Source: Betaproteobacteria bacterium SCGC AG-212-J23 (lineage in GTDB: Bacteria; Pseudomonadota; Gammaproteobacteria; Burkholderiales; SG8-39). From it: 38,056 bases of DNA. The notes below the pieces were generated by a model. It had not been told where the DNA came from and did not search any database. It saw only the letters and a list, made by a program, of their open reading frames with translations. Of this stretch, positions 1-8,104 are shown piece by piece; the first letter of the stretch is position 1; each line of letters starts with the position of its first letter. The translations under genes were made by a program, and so were the position numbers. The DNA lies in the NCBI GenBank assembly GCA_001644455.1, contig LSTF01000033.1:1-38056 (forward strand). The letters run 5' to 3'.

Positions 1-123
1 GGACTTGCCGATGCCAGAATCGCCGACCACGGCGACGTACTCGCCCGCGGCGACCTCGAGCGAGACCTGGTTGAGGACGGTGCGATTGCCGAAGCGCTGA
101 GTGACTGCCGTCAGTTTCAGCAC
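1..123 (-). CDS. ABC transporter ATP-binding protein, N-terminal fragment
   Basis: Only the first 41 codons are present; the gene runs off the left edge. The reading begins with GTG at 123-121 and ends in a Walker A loop, GDSGIGKS, right at the window border. A hydrophobic strand (VAVVG) precedes the loop, as in ABC ATPases. The short N-terminus and spacing resemble LolD/MacB/YbbA-type ATPases of lipoprotein or efflux export, but 41 residues cannot settle the subfamily. The GTG shares one base with the TAG stop of the upstream MarR gene (TAGTG), so the two are probably translationally coupled and the regulator may control this transporter. Confidence 0.8.
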   Translation of the reverse strand, partial: MLKLTAVTQRFGNRTVLNQVSLEVAAGEYVAVVGDSGIGKS

Positions 124-608
124 TATCGCCCGCCTTTGCGGAAGCCGAGGTCCGGCGCGGCGAGCATCGCGCTCGCGCGCGCCTGCAGCTTGGCGAGCGC
201 GCGCTCGAGCACGTCTCGCTCGGCGGCGGAAAGAGCCTCGAGCAGGTTTCCGTGCCGGCGCCGCGCTGCGGCCGCGATGGCGGCGTACGCGCGCTCGCCT
301 TTGGCGGTCAGGCTGAGCAGGATGCGCCGGCCATGCTCCGGGTCCGGCCTGCGCCGAACGTGGCCGCCGGCGATCAGGCGCTCGACGGAGCGCCCGACCC
401 AGGCCTTGTCGGTGCGCAGCCAGCGGCTGATCTCGTTGGCGCTGATCTCGCCACCGGCATGCAGCGCGTCGATGACGCGCCACTCCGCGAGCCGCACGCC
501 GAAGCGGCGCGGATAGTGACGCGCGGCGGCGAGCGCCAGCGTGTTGGACAGCACCAGCACGCGATGCGACAGCAGGGCATTCAGCAGGCGGGGGTCGTCG
601 CGCTTCAC
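123..608 (-). CDS. MarR-family transcriptional regulator
   Basis: Predicted 161-aa winged-helix regulator of the MarR family, usual size for the family. The middle carries the DNA-binding region (EWRVIDAL, then ISANEISRWL, then the recognition-helix segment KAWVGRSVERL) and a wing with DPEHGRRILLSLTAKG, the typical D-x-R-G-R-like wing followed by LT-x-x-G. The GTG at 608 is chosen because the MarR fold begins right after it; the frame is open upstream to 812, but that part lies inside the divergent sulfatase gene and looks like shadow. A perfect TATAAT lies six bases upstream, so the mRNA may be leaderless. It is divergent from the sulfatase and coupled to an ABC ATPase. MarR proteins often sense phenolic ligands; the ligand here is unknown. 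Confidence 0.85.
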   Translation of the reverse strand: MKRDDPRLLNALLSHRVLVLSNTLALAAARHYPRRFGVRLAEWRVIDALHAGGEISANEISRWLRTDKAWVGRSVERLIAGGHVRRRPDPEHGRRILLSLTAKGERAYAAIAAAARRRHGNLLEALSAAERDVLERALAKLQARASAMLAAPDLGFRKGGR

Positions 609-614
609 CCGGCC

Positions 615-642
615 ATTATAGGGAGGCGCCGCGGCTTGACAG
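615..642 (-). promoter_or_regulatory. Putative promoter of the MarR gene, possibly leaderless
   Basis: On the minus strand a perfect TATAAT (620-615) is preceded, 16 bases away, by CTGTCA (642-637), a 4-of-6 match to the -35 consensus. Transcription would start about seven bases downstream, almost exactly on the GTG start codon at 608. The assignment is consensus matching by eye. Confidence 0.45.
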
Positions 643-647
643 GATGG

Positions 648-657
648 TGTCATGACA
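648..657. promoter_or_regulatory. Perfect 10-bp palindrome TGTCATGACA, candidate MarR operator
   Basis: TGTCATGACA is a perfect inverted repeat that spans the ATG of the sulfatase (652-654) and lies upstream of the divergent MarR promoter. A related TTGACA sequence sits nearby at 636-641. Position in a 43-bp divergent intergenic region suits an operator by which the regulator controls itself and the sulfatase operon. Binding by this MarR is inference. Confidence 0.4.
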
Positions 658-2133
658 ACTACTGTGGCCCGCATGCCGCTCGCGCCGAAGAATCTCCTGG
701 TGCTCATGTCCGACGAGCACAACCCGCGCGCGCTCGGCGTCGCCGGACACCGGCTCGCGCGCACACCGCACCTCGACCGGCTCGCGGCGCGCGGCACGCG
801 CTTCACGAGCACCTACGTCACCTCGCCGATCTGCGTGCCCTCGCGCGCCGGCTTCGCAACCGGGAAGTATCAGCACCAGGTCGGCTACTGGGATAACGCC
901 GATCCGTACGAAGGGGCGGTTCCGAGCTGGCATCACCTGCTGCGCGCGCGAGGGCACCAGGTGGTCTCGATCGGCAAACTGCACTTCCGCGGGCTGCCCG
1001 GCGACGACCACGGCTTCTCGCAGGAACTCCTGGCGATGCACGTGCTCGACGGCATCGGCGATCTGAAGGGACTGGTCCGCACGGACATCCCGCTGCGCGG
1101 CGGCTACGACAAGCTCGCCAAGCTCGCGGGTCCGGGCGAGTCGCCGTACACGCGGTACGACCGCGACATCGCGGCGCGCGCGCAGAGCTGGCTGCGGGAG
1201 GAAGGACGCCAGCGCCGCGAACGCCCATGGGCGCTATTCGTGTCGTTCGTCTGCCCGCACTTTCCGCTCATCGCGCCGCCCGAGTTCTACGACCTCTACC
1301 CGCTCGAGCGGATGCCGCTGCCCAAGCAGTATCTCGGGCAGGAGCGTCCCGATCACCCTTACCTGCGCGACTACGCCGCGTGCGTCGGCTACGACCTCGG
1401 CTTCGGCGGCGACCACGACAAGGTGCGCCGGGCCCTCGCCGGCTACCTCGGCCTGGTCAGCTTCATGGACGACAACATCGGCAAGGTGCTGCGCGCCCTC
1501 GAGGATGCAGGGCTCGCCGGCGATACGCGCGTCGTCTATACCAGCGACCACGGCGACAACGTCGGCGCGCGCGGCCTGTGGGGAAAGTCGACCATGTACG
1601 AGGAGTCCGCCGGCACGCCCCTGATGATCGCCGGCCCGGACGTCGCCGCCGGCACGACGTGCACGGTCCCCGTCAGCCATGTCGACCTCTTCCCCTTCTT
1701 TCTCGAATCCTCCGGCTGTCCGGCGCCGGCCGGCGCCTATCACGGGGTCTCGCCGCTCGCGCTCACGGTGGCGCGGGATGCGGAGCGCGCCGTGATCAGC
1801 GAGTACCACGCGATCGGCTCGACCGCCGGCATCACCATGCTGCGCAAGGGACGCTGGAAATACGTCCATTGCGCGCGCTATCGCCCCCAGCTCTTCGATC
1901 TCGAAGCCGATCCCGAGGAACTGGTGGATCTTGGCGACGATCCGGCGCATCGCGCCACGATCGCGGCGCTCGAGGCCGAGCTGCGCCGGTTCTGCGATCC
2001 CGACGAAGTGGACGCGCGCGCGAAGCGCCGCCAGGCGGAGACGCTCGCGCGTCACGGCGGCCGGGAGGCCGCCTTGGCGCGCGGCGACCTGAACTACACG
2101 CCGGCGCCGGGACAGGCGCCGGACATCAACTGA
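652..2133 (+). CDS. Type I sulfatase (arylsulfatase/choline-sulfatase-like)
   Basis: Predicted 493-aa sulfate-ester hydrolase of the alkaline-phosphatase superfamily. The formylglycine signature CVPSRAGFATGK begins at C61, the residue that must be converted to formylglycine for activity. A second metal-site motif SDHGDN is at about residues 298-303 (D299, H300), followed by GKSTMYE. The N-terminal metal motif reads MSDEHN where many sulfatases have two adjacent aspartates. The C-terminus has the usual RKGRWKYV ... LFDLEADPEE segment. No signal peptide is evident, so it is probably cytosolic, which would need an imported sulfate ester. ATG 652 has AGGA seven bases upstream; the next in-frame ATG (673) lacks a ribosome site. 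A Bug receptor follows after 11 bases. Substrate is unknown; a phosphonate hydrolase-like activity is a less likely alternative. Confidence 0.88.
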   Translation: MTTTVARMPLAPKNLLVLMSDEHNPRALGVAGHRLARTPHLDRLAARGTRFTSTYVTSPICVPSRAGFATGKYQHQVGYWDNADPYEGAVPSWHHLLRARGHQVVSIGKLHFRGLPGDDHGFSQELLAMHVLDGIGDLKGLVRTDIPLRGGYDKLAKLAGPGESPYTRYDRDIAARAQSWLREEGRQRRERPWALFVSFVCPHFPLIAPPEFYDLYPLERMPLPKQYLGQERPDHPYLRDYAACVGYDLGFGGDHDKVRRALAGYLGLVSFMDDNIGKVLRALEDAGLAGDTRVVYTSDHGDNVGARGLWGKSTMYEESAGTPLMIAGPDVAAGTTCTVPVSHVDLFPFFLESSGCPAPAGAYHGVSPLALTVARDAERAVISEYHAIGSTAGITMLRKGRWKYVHCARYRPQLFDLEADPEELVDLGDDPAHRATIAALEAELRRFCDPDEVDARAKRRQAETLARHGGREAALARGDLNYTPAPGQAPDIN

Positions 2134-2140
2134 GGAGGAG
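2134..2140 (+). promoter_or_regulatory. Strong ribosome binding site of the first Bug receptor
   Basis: GGAGGAG directly follows the sulfatase TGA and lies four bases before the ATG at 2145. It fixes the start of the receptor gene and supports co-transcription with the sulfatase. Confidence 0.8.
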
Positions 2141-2144
2141 ATTC

Positions 2145-3101
2145 ATGAAACCGCTTCTGCTGCTCGCATTGCTGGCCATGAGCGTCGGTGCCGGCGCGCA
2201 GAACTATCCCGCGAAACCCGTCCGCCTGATCGTCGCGGACGCGGCGGGCGGCGCGCCGGATCAGCTTGCTCGCATCCTCGGGCAGAAGCTCTCCGAGAGC
2301 CTCGGCCAGCAGGTCCTGGTCGACAACCGCCCCGGCGCCGGAGGTGCGCTCGGCGCCGACATCGCGGCCCGCTCTCCCGCCGACGGCTACTCGCTGCTGC
2401 TGACCACGACCGCGATCTACGCCATCCTGCCCAACCTCAAGAAGAATCTCCCCTACGACCCCGTCCGGGATTTCGCGCCGGTCTCGCGCGTCGCCACGGC
2501 GTCCAACGTGCTGGTGGTCAACGCGTCGCTGCCGGTGCGATCGGTCACCGAGCTCGTGCAGCTGGCGAAGAGCAAGCCGGGGGTCCTCAACTATGCGTCG
2601 GCGGGGATCGGAACGCCGGCGCACCTCGCCGGCGAGATGCTGAACCTCCTCGCCGACATCAAGCTGACGCATGTCCCCTACAAAGGCGCGGCGCCGGGCT
2701 TGCTCGACGTGATCGCCGGCAACGCCCAGCTCATCATCACCTCGCCCATCGCCGCCGGCGCGCACATGAACGCCGGGCGCGTCCGTGCGCTCGCGACGAC
2801 CGGAGCCGAGCGCAACCCCAGCCTGCCCGACCTGCCGACGATCGCAGAGGCCGTGCCCGGCTACGAGATCTCGCAGTCGTGGGGCATCGTCGCGCCCGCC
2901 GGCACTCCGCCGGCGGTCCTGAAGCGGCTGAACGACGAGATCGTCAAGGCGATGCATCTCCAGGAGGTGAAGCAGCAGGTGCTCAAGACCGGCGCCGTCC
3001 CGGCGGGCGATTCGGCGGCTGCGTTCGAGGCCTTCATGGCGAAGGAGCGGCAGCGGCTAGGGGAAGTCATCGTCAAAACGGGGATCGTTCTCGCCGACTG
3101 A
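2145..3101 (+). CDS. Bug/TctC-family periplasmic solute receptor
   Basis: Predicted 318-aa secreted binding protein of the tripartite tricarboxylate (Bug) family. A signal peptide ends near GAGA/QN (about residue 18), followed by the family start YPAKPVRLIV. Further family hallmarks are the GGAPDQLAR segment, VDNRPGAGG, the PADGYSLLL segment, LPYDPVRDFAPVS, the HVPYKG motif and the late PEFR-like C-terminal helix region. Length is normal. It sits between a sulfatase and a di-iron protein, so its ligand may be an aromatic or sulfated carboxylate that those enzymes process. No TctA/TctB membrane subunits are in the window, as is common for the large Bug sets of betaproteobacteria. Ligand unknown. 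Confidence 0.93.
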   Translation: MKPLLLLALLAMSVGAGAQNYPAKPVRLIVADAAGGAPDQLARILGQKLSESLGQQVLVDNRPGAGGALGADIAARSPADGYSLLLTTTAIYAILPNLKKNLPYDPVRDFAPVSRVATASNVLVVNASLPVRSVTELVQLAKSKPGVLNYASAGIGTPAHLAGEMLNLLADIKLTHVPYKGAAPGLLDVIAGNAQLIITSPIAAGAHMNAGRVRALATTGAERNPSLPDLPTIAEAVPGYEISQSWGIVAPAGTPPAVLKRLNDEIVKAMHLQEVKQQVLKTGAVPAGDSAAAFEAFMAKERQRLGEVIVKTGIVLAD

Positions 3102-3121
3102 GCCTTAGAATCGGAGGCGTC

Positions 3122-4087
3122 ATGAGCGTCTTCGACGACTGGGTCGATCAGTCGCGGGCCTGGCACCGCGACATCCGTGTCATCCCCGATCCGGAGGTCG
3201 AGCTCTGCACCAAGTTCGCCGACCGGGTCGAGCCCGAGATCGCCTTCGGCCGCTACGCCGGCGAGCGCCGCTGGGAAAGCCTCGCCGAGGTTCCCTCGCA
3301 GGAAATAAGGGACGAGCTCCTCAAGCTCATCGTCTCGCAGGCCGACTCCGAGGTGCGCGCGGTCGAGCAGGCGCGCGAGCTCTACGACAGCGCGCCGACC
3401 GAGCACGACCGGCGCCGGCTCGAGCGCCACATGACCGAGGAGACGCGCCACGGCTGGCAGATGGCCTATCTGCTGGTCACCCATTTCGGCGAGGAAGGCC
3501 GCACTGCCGCGCGCGAGCTGCTCGAGCGCCGCGCCACGCGCGGCGAGGCGCAGCTCGAGATGTTCAACATCAAGCTCAACTGGGTCGACGTTTTTTCCTG
3601 GCACAACTGGGGCGACCGCGTCGGCAAATACCAGCTGACGATGTTCGGCGGCTGCGCCTTCGCGCCGTTCGCGCGCAGCATCGCGCCGATGCTCAAGGAA
3701 GAAGGCTTCCACCTGGTCATCGGCCACCAGGGCCTGAAGCGCATCGCCGCCGCCGGCCGCGTACCGGTCGAGCTGCACCAGCGCTACCTGAACCGCATGA
3801 TGTGGATCTGCTACGAGGCGTTCGGCGGCGCCGAGTCGCGACGCGCGGCGAGGATCCACGACTGGGGACTGAAAGCGCCCTGGGTACCGGGCATCGAGCC
3901 CCAGCGGGCGAACGAGCGGGCACGGGAAGCCTTCATCGAGGAGGTGCGCAAGCTGCTGCGCCTGATCGATCCCCGGCTCGAGCTCCCCGACCCCAAGGGA
4001 CCGAAGGAGAACCTGCCGACCGCCGAGGACGAAGCGGCCCTGCAGGAAATCGTCAGGACGCCGGGCTGGATCGCTGCCGCAGCTTGA
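3122..4087 (+). CDS. BoxB/PaaA-like di-iron oxygenase-type protein (short)
   Basis: Predicted 321-aa cytosolic, helix-rich protein resembling the phenylacetyl-/benzoyl-CoA oxygenase family (PaaA/PaaC/BoxB). Candidate di-iron ligands are in two E-x-x-H-type motifs: TEETRHGWQM (E107, H110) and the later EEGFHLVIGH. Between them lie FNIKLNWVDVFSWHNW and KYQLTMFGG, typical of BoxB-like sequences. It is clearly shorter than BoxB proper (roughly 470 aa, from memory), so it may be a diverged paralogue or an aldehyde/ester-acting relative. The start ATG is preceded by CGGAGG (3111-3116). It closes the sulfatase/Bug operon, and its last 35 bases overlap the convergent CoA ligase gene. Joint action with that ligase on an aryl-CoA is inferred from position. 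Confidence 0.75.
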   Translation: MSVFDDWVDQSRAWHRDIRVIPDPEVELCTKFADRVEPEIAFGRYAGERRWESLAEVPSQEIRDELLKLIVSQADSEVRAVEQARELYDSAPTEHDRRRLERHMTEETRHGWQMAYLLVTHFGEEGRTAARELLERRATRGEAQLEMFNIKLNWVDVFSWHNWGDRVGKYQLTMFGGCAFAPFARSIAPMLKEEGFHLVIGHQGLKRIAAAGRVPVELHQRYLNRMMWICYEAFGGAESRRAARIHDWGLKAPWVPGIEPQRANERAREAFIEEVRKLLRLIDPRLELPDPKGPKENLPTAEDEAALQEIVRTPGWIAAAA

Positions 4088-5546
4088 AGCGCTGAACCTT
4101 GCCGGTCGCGGTGCGCGGCAGCGCGTCCATGAAGTGGACACGCTGCGGCCGCTTGAAGCGCGGCAGCTTGGTTGCCGCGAGGTCCATGATCTCCTTCGAC
4201 AGCGTGTCGCCCGCCTTCTGCCCCGGACGCAATGCGACGTACGCGGCGGCGATGGTGGCGCCTTTGTCGTCCGCTTCCGCGACCACCGCCGCTTCGAGCA
4301 CCGCAGGGTGCGCGGTCACCGCGTCCTCGACCTCGCCGGGTGAGACCCACATTCCCGAGCACTTGAAGAGATCATCGGCGCGGCCCTCGAACCAGTAGAA
4401 GCCTTCCTCGTCGCGCCGGTAGATGTCGCCGGTCTTCACCCAGCCGTCCTGAATCAGCTCGGCACTCTTCTCGGGCTTGTTGAGGTAGTACGGGATGGCG
4501 CTGCGGCCCTTGACGTGCAGCGTGCCGCGCCCCGCGCCCTCGACAGGTTTTCCGCTTTCATCGCGAATCTGCACCTCGTAGCCTTCGAGCCTTACCCCCG
4601 AGCTGCCAGGGCGGTTGCGATCCGGGAAGTTGTGGATGAAGGCGTGCAGCAGCTCGGTGGTGCCGATGGTCTCGATGATCTCGACGCCGCTCATTTCCTT
4701 CCATTCGTTCCAGGTCGCGACCGGCAGCACCTCGCCCGCCGAGACGCAAAATCTGAGAGCGCTGGTATCGAGCTTGTTGCCCTGCTTCGCGTACTCGATC
4801 AGGGCGCGGAACACCGCCGGCACCGCGAAGAAGATCGTCGGCCGGTCGCGTTTCAGGATCTCGGCGATGAGCTGCGGCGTCGGCCGCTCGCTGCACAGCA
4901 CGACCGGGCAGCCCGAGCCGATGGGGAAGGAAAAGCTGTTGCCGAGGCCATAGGCGAAGAACAGGCGCGACGAGGAGAAGATGCGGTCGTCGGGGCCGAG
5001 CTTGTAGACGACCTTCGCCACCCGTTCGATCGTTTCCGGCAGATGGTCGTGCAGGTGCACCGCGCCCTTCGGCGAGCCGGTGCTTCCCGAGGTGTAGAGG
5101 ATCAGGCAAGGCGTCTCGGCGGTGAAATTGCCCAGCGGCGCCGGCTTGGATTTCTCCAGGAGCTGGTTCAGGTCGTGGACGATTTTCGGCGCGTGCGCCG
5201 CCTTCGCGTTCTCCAGGTGCTCGGGCGTGACGATGACCAGCTTCGCGCCGCTGTCCTTCAGCATGTACTCGATCTCGGCGGGCTTCAGCATCGTGCTGCA
5301 CGGCACGACGATGGCGCCCATGCCCATCACGCCGAGCATCGCGATCATCATTTCCGGGCCGTCGCTCATCACCAGCGCGACGCGATCGCCGGGCTGGATC
5401 CCGAGCGCTGCAAGGGCTCCCCGGCAACGAGCGCTGGCGTCTTCCATTTCGCGGAAAGAGATTTTTCTTTCCTTGAAATACACGAGGGTCGCGTCGGGGG
5501 TGCGCCGCGCGTTTTCCGCGAGGTAATCGACTATGCTGCGCGTCAT
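4053..5546 (-). CDS. Benzoate-CoA ligase-like AMP-forming acyl/aryl-CoA synthetase
   Basis: Predicted 497-aa enzyme of the ANL superfamily that activates an (aromatic) carboxylate with ATP and CoA. Visible motifs are the phosphate loop YTSGSTGSPKGA, the A5-type IGTTELLHAFIHN, which is close to benzoate-CoA ligases, TGDIYRRDEEG with the following FKCSGMWVSPGEVE, and the C-terminal PRTATGKVQRFKLR with the catalytic lysine. The ATG at 5546 is preceded by AAAGGA at six bases and starts the usual fold (SIVDYLAENARRTPDATL); the longer reading from 5594 begins inside the divergent gene and is unlikely. The 3' end overlaps the BoxB-like gene by 35 bases, and the 5' end overlaps the LigM-like gene. 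Substrate is probably benzoate or a substituted benzoate, by inference. Confidence 0.88.
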   Translation of the reverse strand: MTRSIVDYLAENARRTPDATLVYFKERKISFREMEDASARCRGALAALGIQPGDRVALVMSDGPEMMIAMLGVMGMGAIVVPCSTMLKPAEIEYMLKDSGAKLVIVTPEHLENAKAAHAPKIVHDLNQLLEKSKPAPLGNFTAETPCLILYTSGSTGSPKGAVHLHDHLPETIERVAKVVYKLGPDDRIFSSSRLFFAYGLGNSFSFPIGSGCPVVLCSERPTPQLIAEILKRDRPTIFFAVPAVFRALIEYAKQGNKLDTSALRFCVSAGEVLPVATWNEWKEMSGVEIIETIGTTELLHAFIHNFPDRNRPGSSGVRLEGYEVQIRDESGKPVEGAGRGTLHVKGRSAIPYYLNKPEKSAELIQDGWVKTGDIYRRDEEGFYWFEGRADDLFKCSGMWVSPGEVEDAVTAHPAVLEAAVVAEADDKGATIAAAYVALRPGQKAGDTLSKEIMDLAATKLPRFKRPQRVHFMDALPRTATGKVQRFKLRQRSSPAS

Positions 5547-6876
5547 GAAAAATCCTTTGCGCGAACAGTACGAGAAGGCGCAGCAGCTTGGCAAGCTGGC
5601 ATTCGCCGAGCGGCCCTACTTCGGCTCGCCCGCCGCGCCGGCGCAGGCCGAGACCAACGCCAGCCAGATCTGGGGCCACATCAACTCGGGCTTCCTGATC
5701 GGCTACGAGTACTCGCGCTGGTGGAAGGAGTCCCTCGCGCTGCGCCAGGCGGCGGTGCTCGGCGACTGGAGCTGGCTCAACAAGACCCGCGTGCGCGGCA
5801 AGGATGCGGCGCGGCTGATGGACTACGCCACCATCAGGGATCTCTCGCGGCAGCAGGTCGGCCAGATCGTCCATACGCCGATGCTGAGCGAGCAAGGCAA
5901 GGTCGCGATCGAGGGGCTCACCCTCAAGGTCGGCGAGGACGAATACCTCTTCACGCAATCGGCGAGCTATCGCTGGCTGGACTTCCTTCGCCAGAAAAAG
6001 GATTTCCAGGTCGAGCTCGAGGATGTGACGCCGGACTACACCTGCTACGCGCTGCAGGGTCCCCGTTCCACCGAGATCCTGGAAGCTCTCACCGGCGAAA
6101 GCTGGAAGGATTTGAAGTTTTCACGCTTCAGAAGCATTGAATTCGAAAAAACGAAAACCATCGTTGCAAGGCAGGGCGTCACCGGCGAGGTCGGCTACGA
6201 GTTCATGATGCGTACCGACACCGGCCGCGCGCACGAGCTGTGGCGAAAGCTGCGCGAGGTCGGCCGCGACTTCGGCCTGCGCGAGCTCGGCTTCAAGGCG
6301 CAGATGATCGGCCATACCGAGACCGGCATCGCCACCGTGATCCGCGACTATCTCCCCGACCGCGGCACACCCGAGCAGCTGAAGAAGATGATGCGCTATT
6401 GGATGTCGGTCGAGGAGCTGGACGCCGCCGACTGGCAAGTCGCGGATCATCTCTGCACACCCGAGGAGCTGGGATGGCAATACAAAATAAATCCGGAAAA
6501 GGACTTCCTGGGGAAATCGGCGCTGCAGGCTCCCAAGTACCGGCTGATGGGCCTGGAGTGGTCGAGCGAAGACATGGCCGAGCTCTACGCCGCGCAGTTT
6601 CGCGATGCGCCCTCCGCCCCTCCCCCCGATCTGCCGGCAGGCCAGTTCCGGGTGTTCTTCATGAGAGTGCTGGAAGGCGGCTGGGCTTCGGGCTACGCCT
6701 ACAGCCCGACGCTGCGCCGCATGATCTCGCTGGCGCGGCTGGATAAGCGCATCCAGCCCGGCGATAAAGTGCAGGTGCGCTGGGGCGGATTCTCGGATGA
6801 GCCCGCGTGCACCATTCGCGCCACGGTGCGCGCGCTGCCCTTCATAGCGCAGCAGCGCACCAAGACTCTGTCATAG
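5533..6876 (+). CDS. LigM/GcvT-like tetrahydrofolate-dependent O-demethylase
   Basis: Predicted 447-aa member of the aminomethyltransferase (GcvT) superfamily, most like the aromatic O-demethylases LigM/DesA that move a methyl group from vanillate or syringate to tetrahydrofolate. Seen: WGHINSGFLIGYEYSRWW, the GcvT-like segments TPMLSEQGKVAIEGLTL and YALQGPRSTEIL, GVTGEVGYEFMM, and a C-terminal barrel with SPTLRRMISLA and GDKVQVRWGG. Length is close to LigM. ATG 5533 is chosen because GAGG stands nine bases before it; a second ATG (5545) lacks this. Either start overlaps the divergent ligase gene. It leads the eleven-gene plus-strand run. The general aminomethyltransferase label is the cautious alternative. 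Local codon use at about 6105-6175 is markedly AT-rich. Confidence 0.78.
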   Translation: MLRVMKNPLREQYEKAQQLGKLAFAERPYFGSPAAPAQAETNASQIWGHINSGFLIGYEYSRWWKESLALRQAAVLGDWSWLNKTRVRGKDAARLMDYATIRDLSRQQVGQIVHTPMLSEQGKVAIEGLTLKVGEDEYLFTQSASYRWLDFLRQKKDFQVELEDVTPDYTCYALQGPRSTEILEALTGESWKDLKFSRFRSIEFEKTKTIVARQGVTGEVGYEFMMRTDTGRAHELWRKLREVGRDFGLRELGFKAQMIGHTETGIATVIRDYLPDRGTPEQLKKMMRYWMSVEELDAADWQVADHLCTPEELGWQYKINPEKDFLGKSALQAPKYRLMGLEWSSEDMAELYAAQFRDAPSAPPPDLPAGQFRVFFMRVLEGGWASGYAYSPTLRRMISLARLDKRIQPGDKVQVRWGGFSDEPACTIRATVRALPFIAQQRTKTLS

Positions 6877-6910
6877 CTGCTAGACTGGCCTGACAGGAGG
6901 AGGAGATCAA

Positions 6911-8089
6911 GTGAATAGAACAATTCGTACCATCGTTGCCGCGGTAGCTACGGCAGTATTCGCGTTCTCGGCGCCGGTTTCGGCGCAGCAGAAAGTCAAG
7001 ATCGGCTTCATCAGCACGTTCTCGGGCCCGCAGGGCGTGATGGGCCAGTACATGAAGGAGTCGGTCGAGCTCGCGATCGAGCACCTCGGCGGCAAGGTGG
7101 GCGGCCTGCCGGTGGAAATGTTCTACGGCGATGACCAGTTCAAGACCGACGTCGGCGTGCAGGTCGCCGAGGAGATGCTGAAGAAGAACCAGGTCGACTT
7201 CGTCGCCGGCATCATCTGGTCGAACGTGATGATGGCGGTCGTGCCGGTGGTGACTGGCGCGAACAAGATCATGGTGGGCACCAACGCGGGCGCATCCCCG
7301 CTCGCCGGCAAGGACTGCAACCGCCTCTACTTCTCCACCTCGTGGAACAACGACCAGACGCCCGAGGCGATGGGCAAGTTCCTCACCGACAGCGGCGTGA
7401 ACGACCTCTACGTGATGGCGCCCAACTACCAGGCCGGCAAGGACATGGTCGCGGGCCTGAAGCGCTACTACAAGGGCCGCATCGTCGACGAGGTCTACAC
7501 CAAGCCGGGCCAGCAGGACTACCAGGCCGAGATCAGCGCACTGCGCGCGAAGAGCCCGAAGGCCGTGTTCGCCTTCTACCCGGGCGGCATGGGCATCCAG
7601 TTCCTCAAGCAGTACGACCAGGCCGGCCTGCGCGGCCAGCTGCCGCTCTACACGGTCTACACGGTCGACGAGATCTCGATCCCGGCGGTGAAGGATGCGG
7701 CGGTCGGCATCTACGAGACGCGCTACTGGAGCCCGGACCTGAAGAACGCGCCGACGCAGAAATTCGTCGCCGACTACAAGAAGAAGTACGGCAAGCTGCC
7801 GGTGTTCTACGGCGCGCAGAGCTACGACGGCATCATGCTGATCGATTCCGCGGTCAGGGCGGTGAAGGGCAACCTGAAGGACGTCGACGGCATGGTGAAG
7901 GCGATGGAGAAGGCGGACTTCAAGTCGCTGCGCGGGCCGTTCACTTTCAACGTCAACCACCACCCGATCCAGAACTTCTACCTGCTGAAGACCGAGAAGC
8001 TCTCGAACGGCGACATCGAGATGCGCATCCAGAAGACCATCTTCGAGAAGCACAAGGACTCGTACTTCCAAGACTGCAAGATGAAGTGA
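6911..8089 (+). CDS. Liv-type ABC transporter periplasmic substrate-binding protein
   Basis: Predicted 392-aa type I binding protein of the branched-chain amino acid/aromatic (HAAT) family. A signal peptide ends near PVSA/QQ (about residue 25), followed by KVKIGFISTFSGPQGVMGQ, which is typical of the family, then GDDQFKTDVGVQVAEEML and the second-lobe segments YVMAPNYQAGKDMV and YTKPGQQDYQAEISAL. GTG 6911 is preceded by an AGGAGGAGGAG run, an excellent ribosome site. It follows the O-demethylase after 34 bases and precedes the permease genes, so it likely delivers the aromatic substrate of this operon. Ligand unknown; amino acid uptake is the alternative. Confidence 0.93.
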   Translation: MNRTIRTIVAAVATAVFAFSAPVSAQQKVKIGFISTFSGPQGVMGQYMKESVELAIEHLGGKVGGLPVEMFYGDDQFKTDVGVQVAEEMLKKNQVDFVAGIIWSNVMMAVVPVVTGANKIMVGTNAGASPLAGKDCNRLYFSTSWNNDQTPEAMGKFLTDSGVNDLYVMAPNYQAGKDMVAGLKRYYKGRIVDEVYTKPGQQDYQAEISALRAKSPKAVFAFYPGGMGIQFLKQYDQAGLRGQLPLYTVYTVDEISIPAVKDAAVGIYETRYWSPDLKNAPTQKFVADYKKKYGKLPVFYGAQSYDGIMLIDSAVRAVKGNLKDVDGMVKAMEKADFKSLRGPFTFNVNHHPIQNFYLLKTEKLSNGDIEMRIQKTIFEKHKDSYFQDCKMK

Positions 8090-8104
8090 TGCGTCTTGGC
8101 TTTG

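Noticed and set aside
636-664. TTGACA at 636 as a -35 box for the sulfatase
   Set aside because: The position 17 bases downstream reads CTACTG, a poor -10, and would place the transcript start inside the coding region. It may instead be part of an operator.
1227-2133. Open frame continuing from within the sulfatase into the Bug receptor
   Set aside because: Only the part from 2145 matches a protein family; the upstream part is arginine-rich shadow of the sulfatase.
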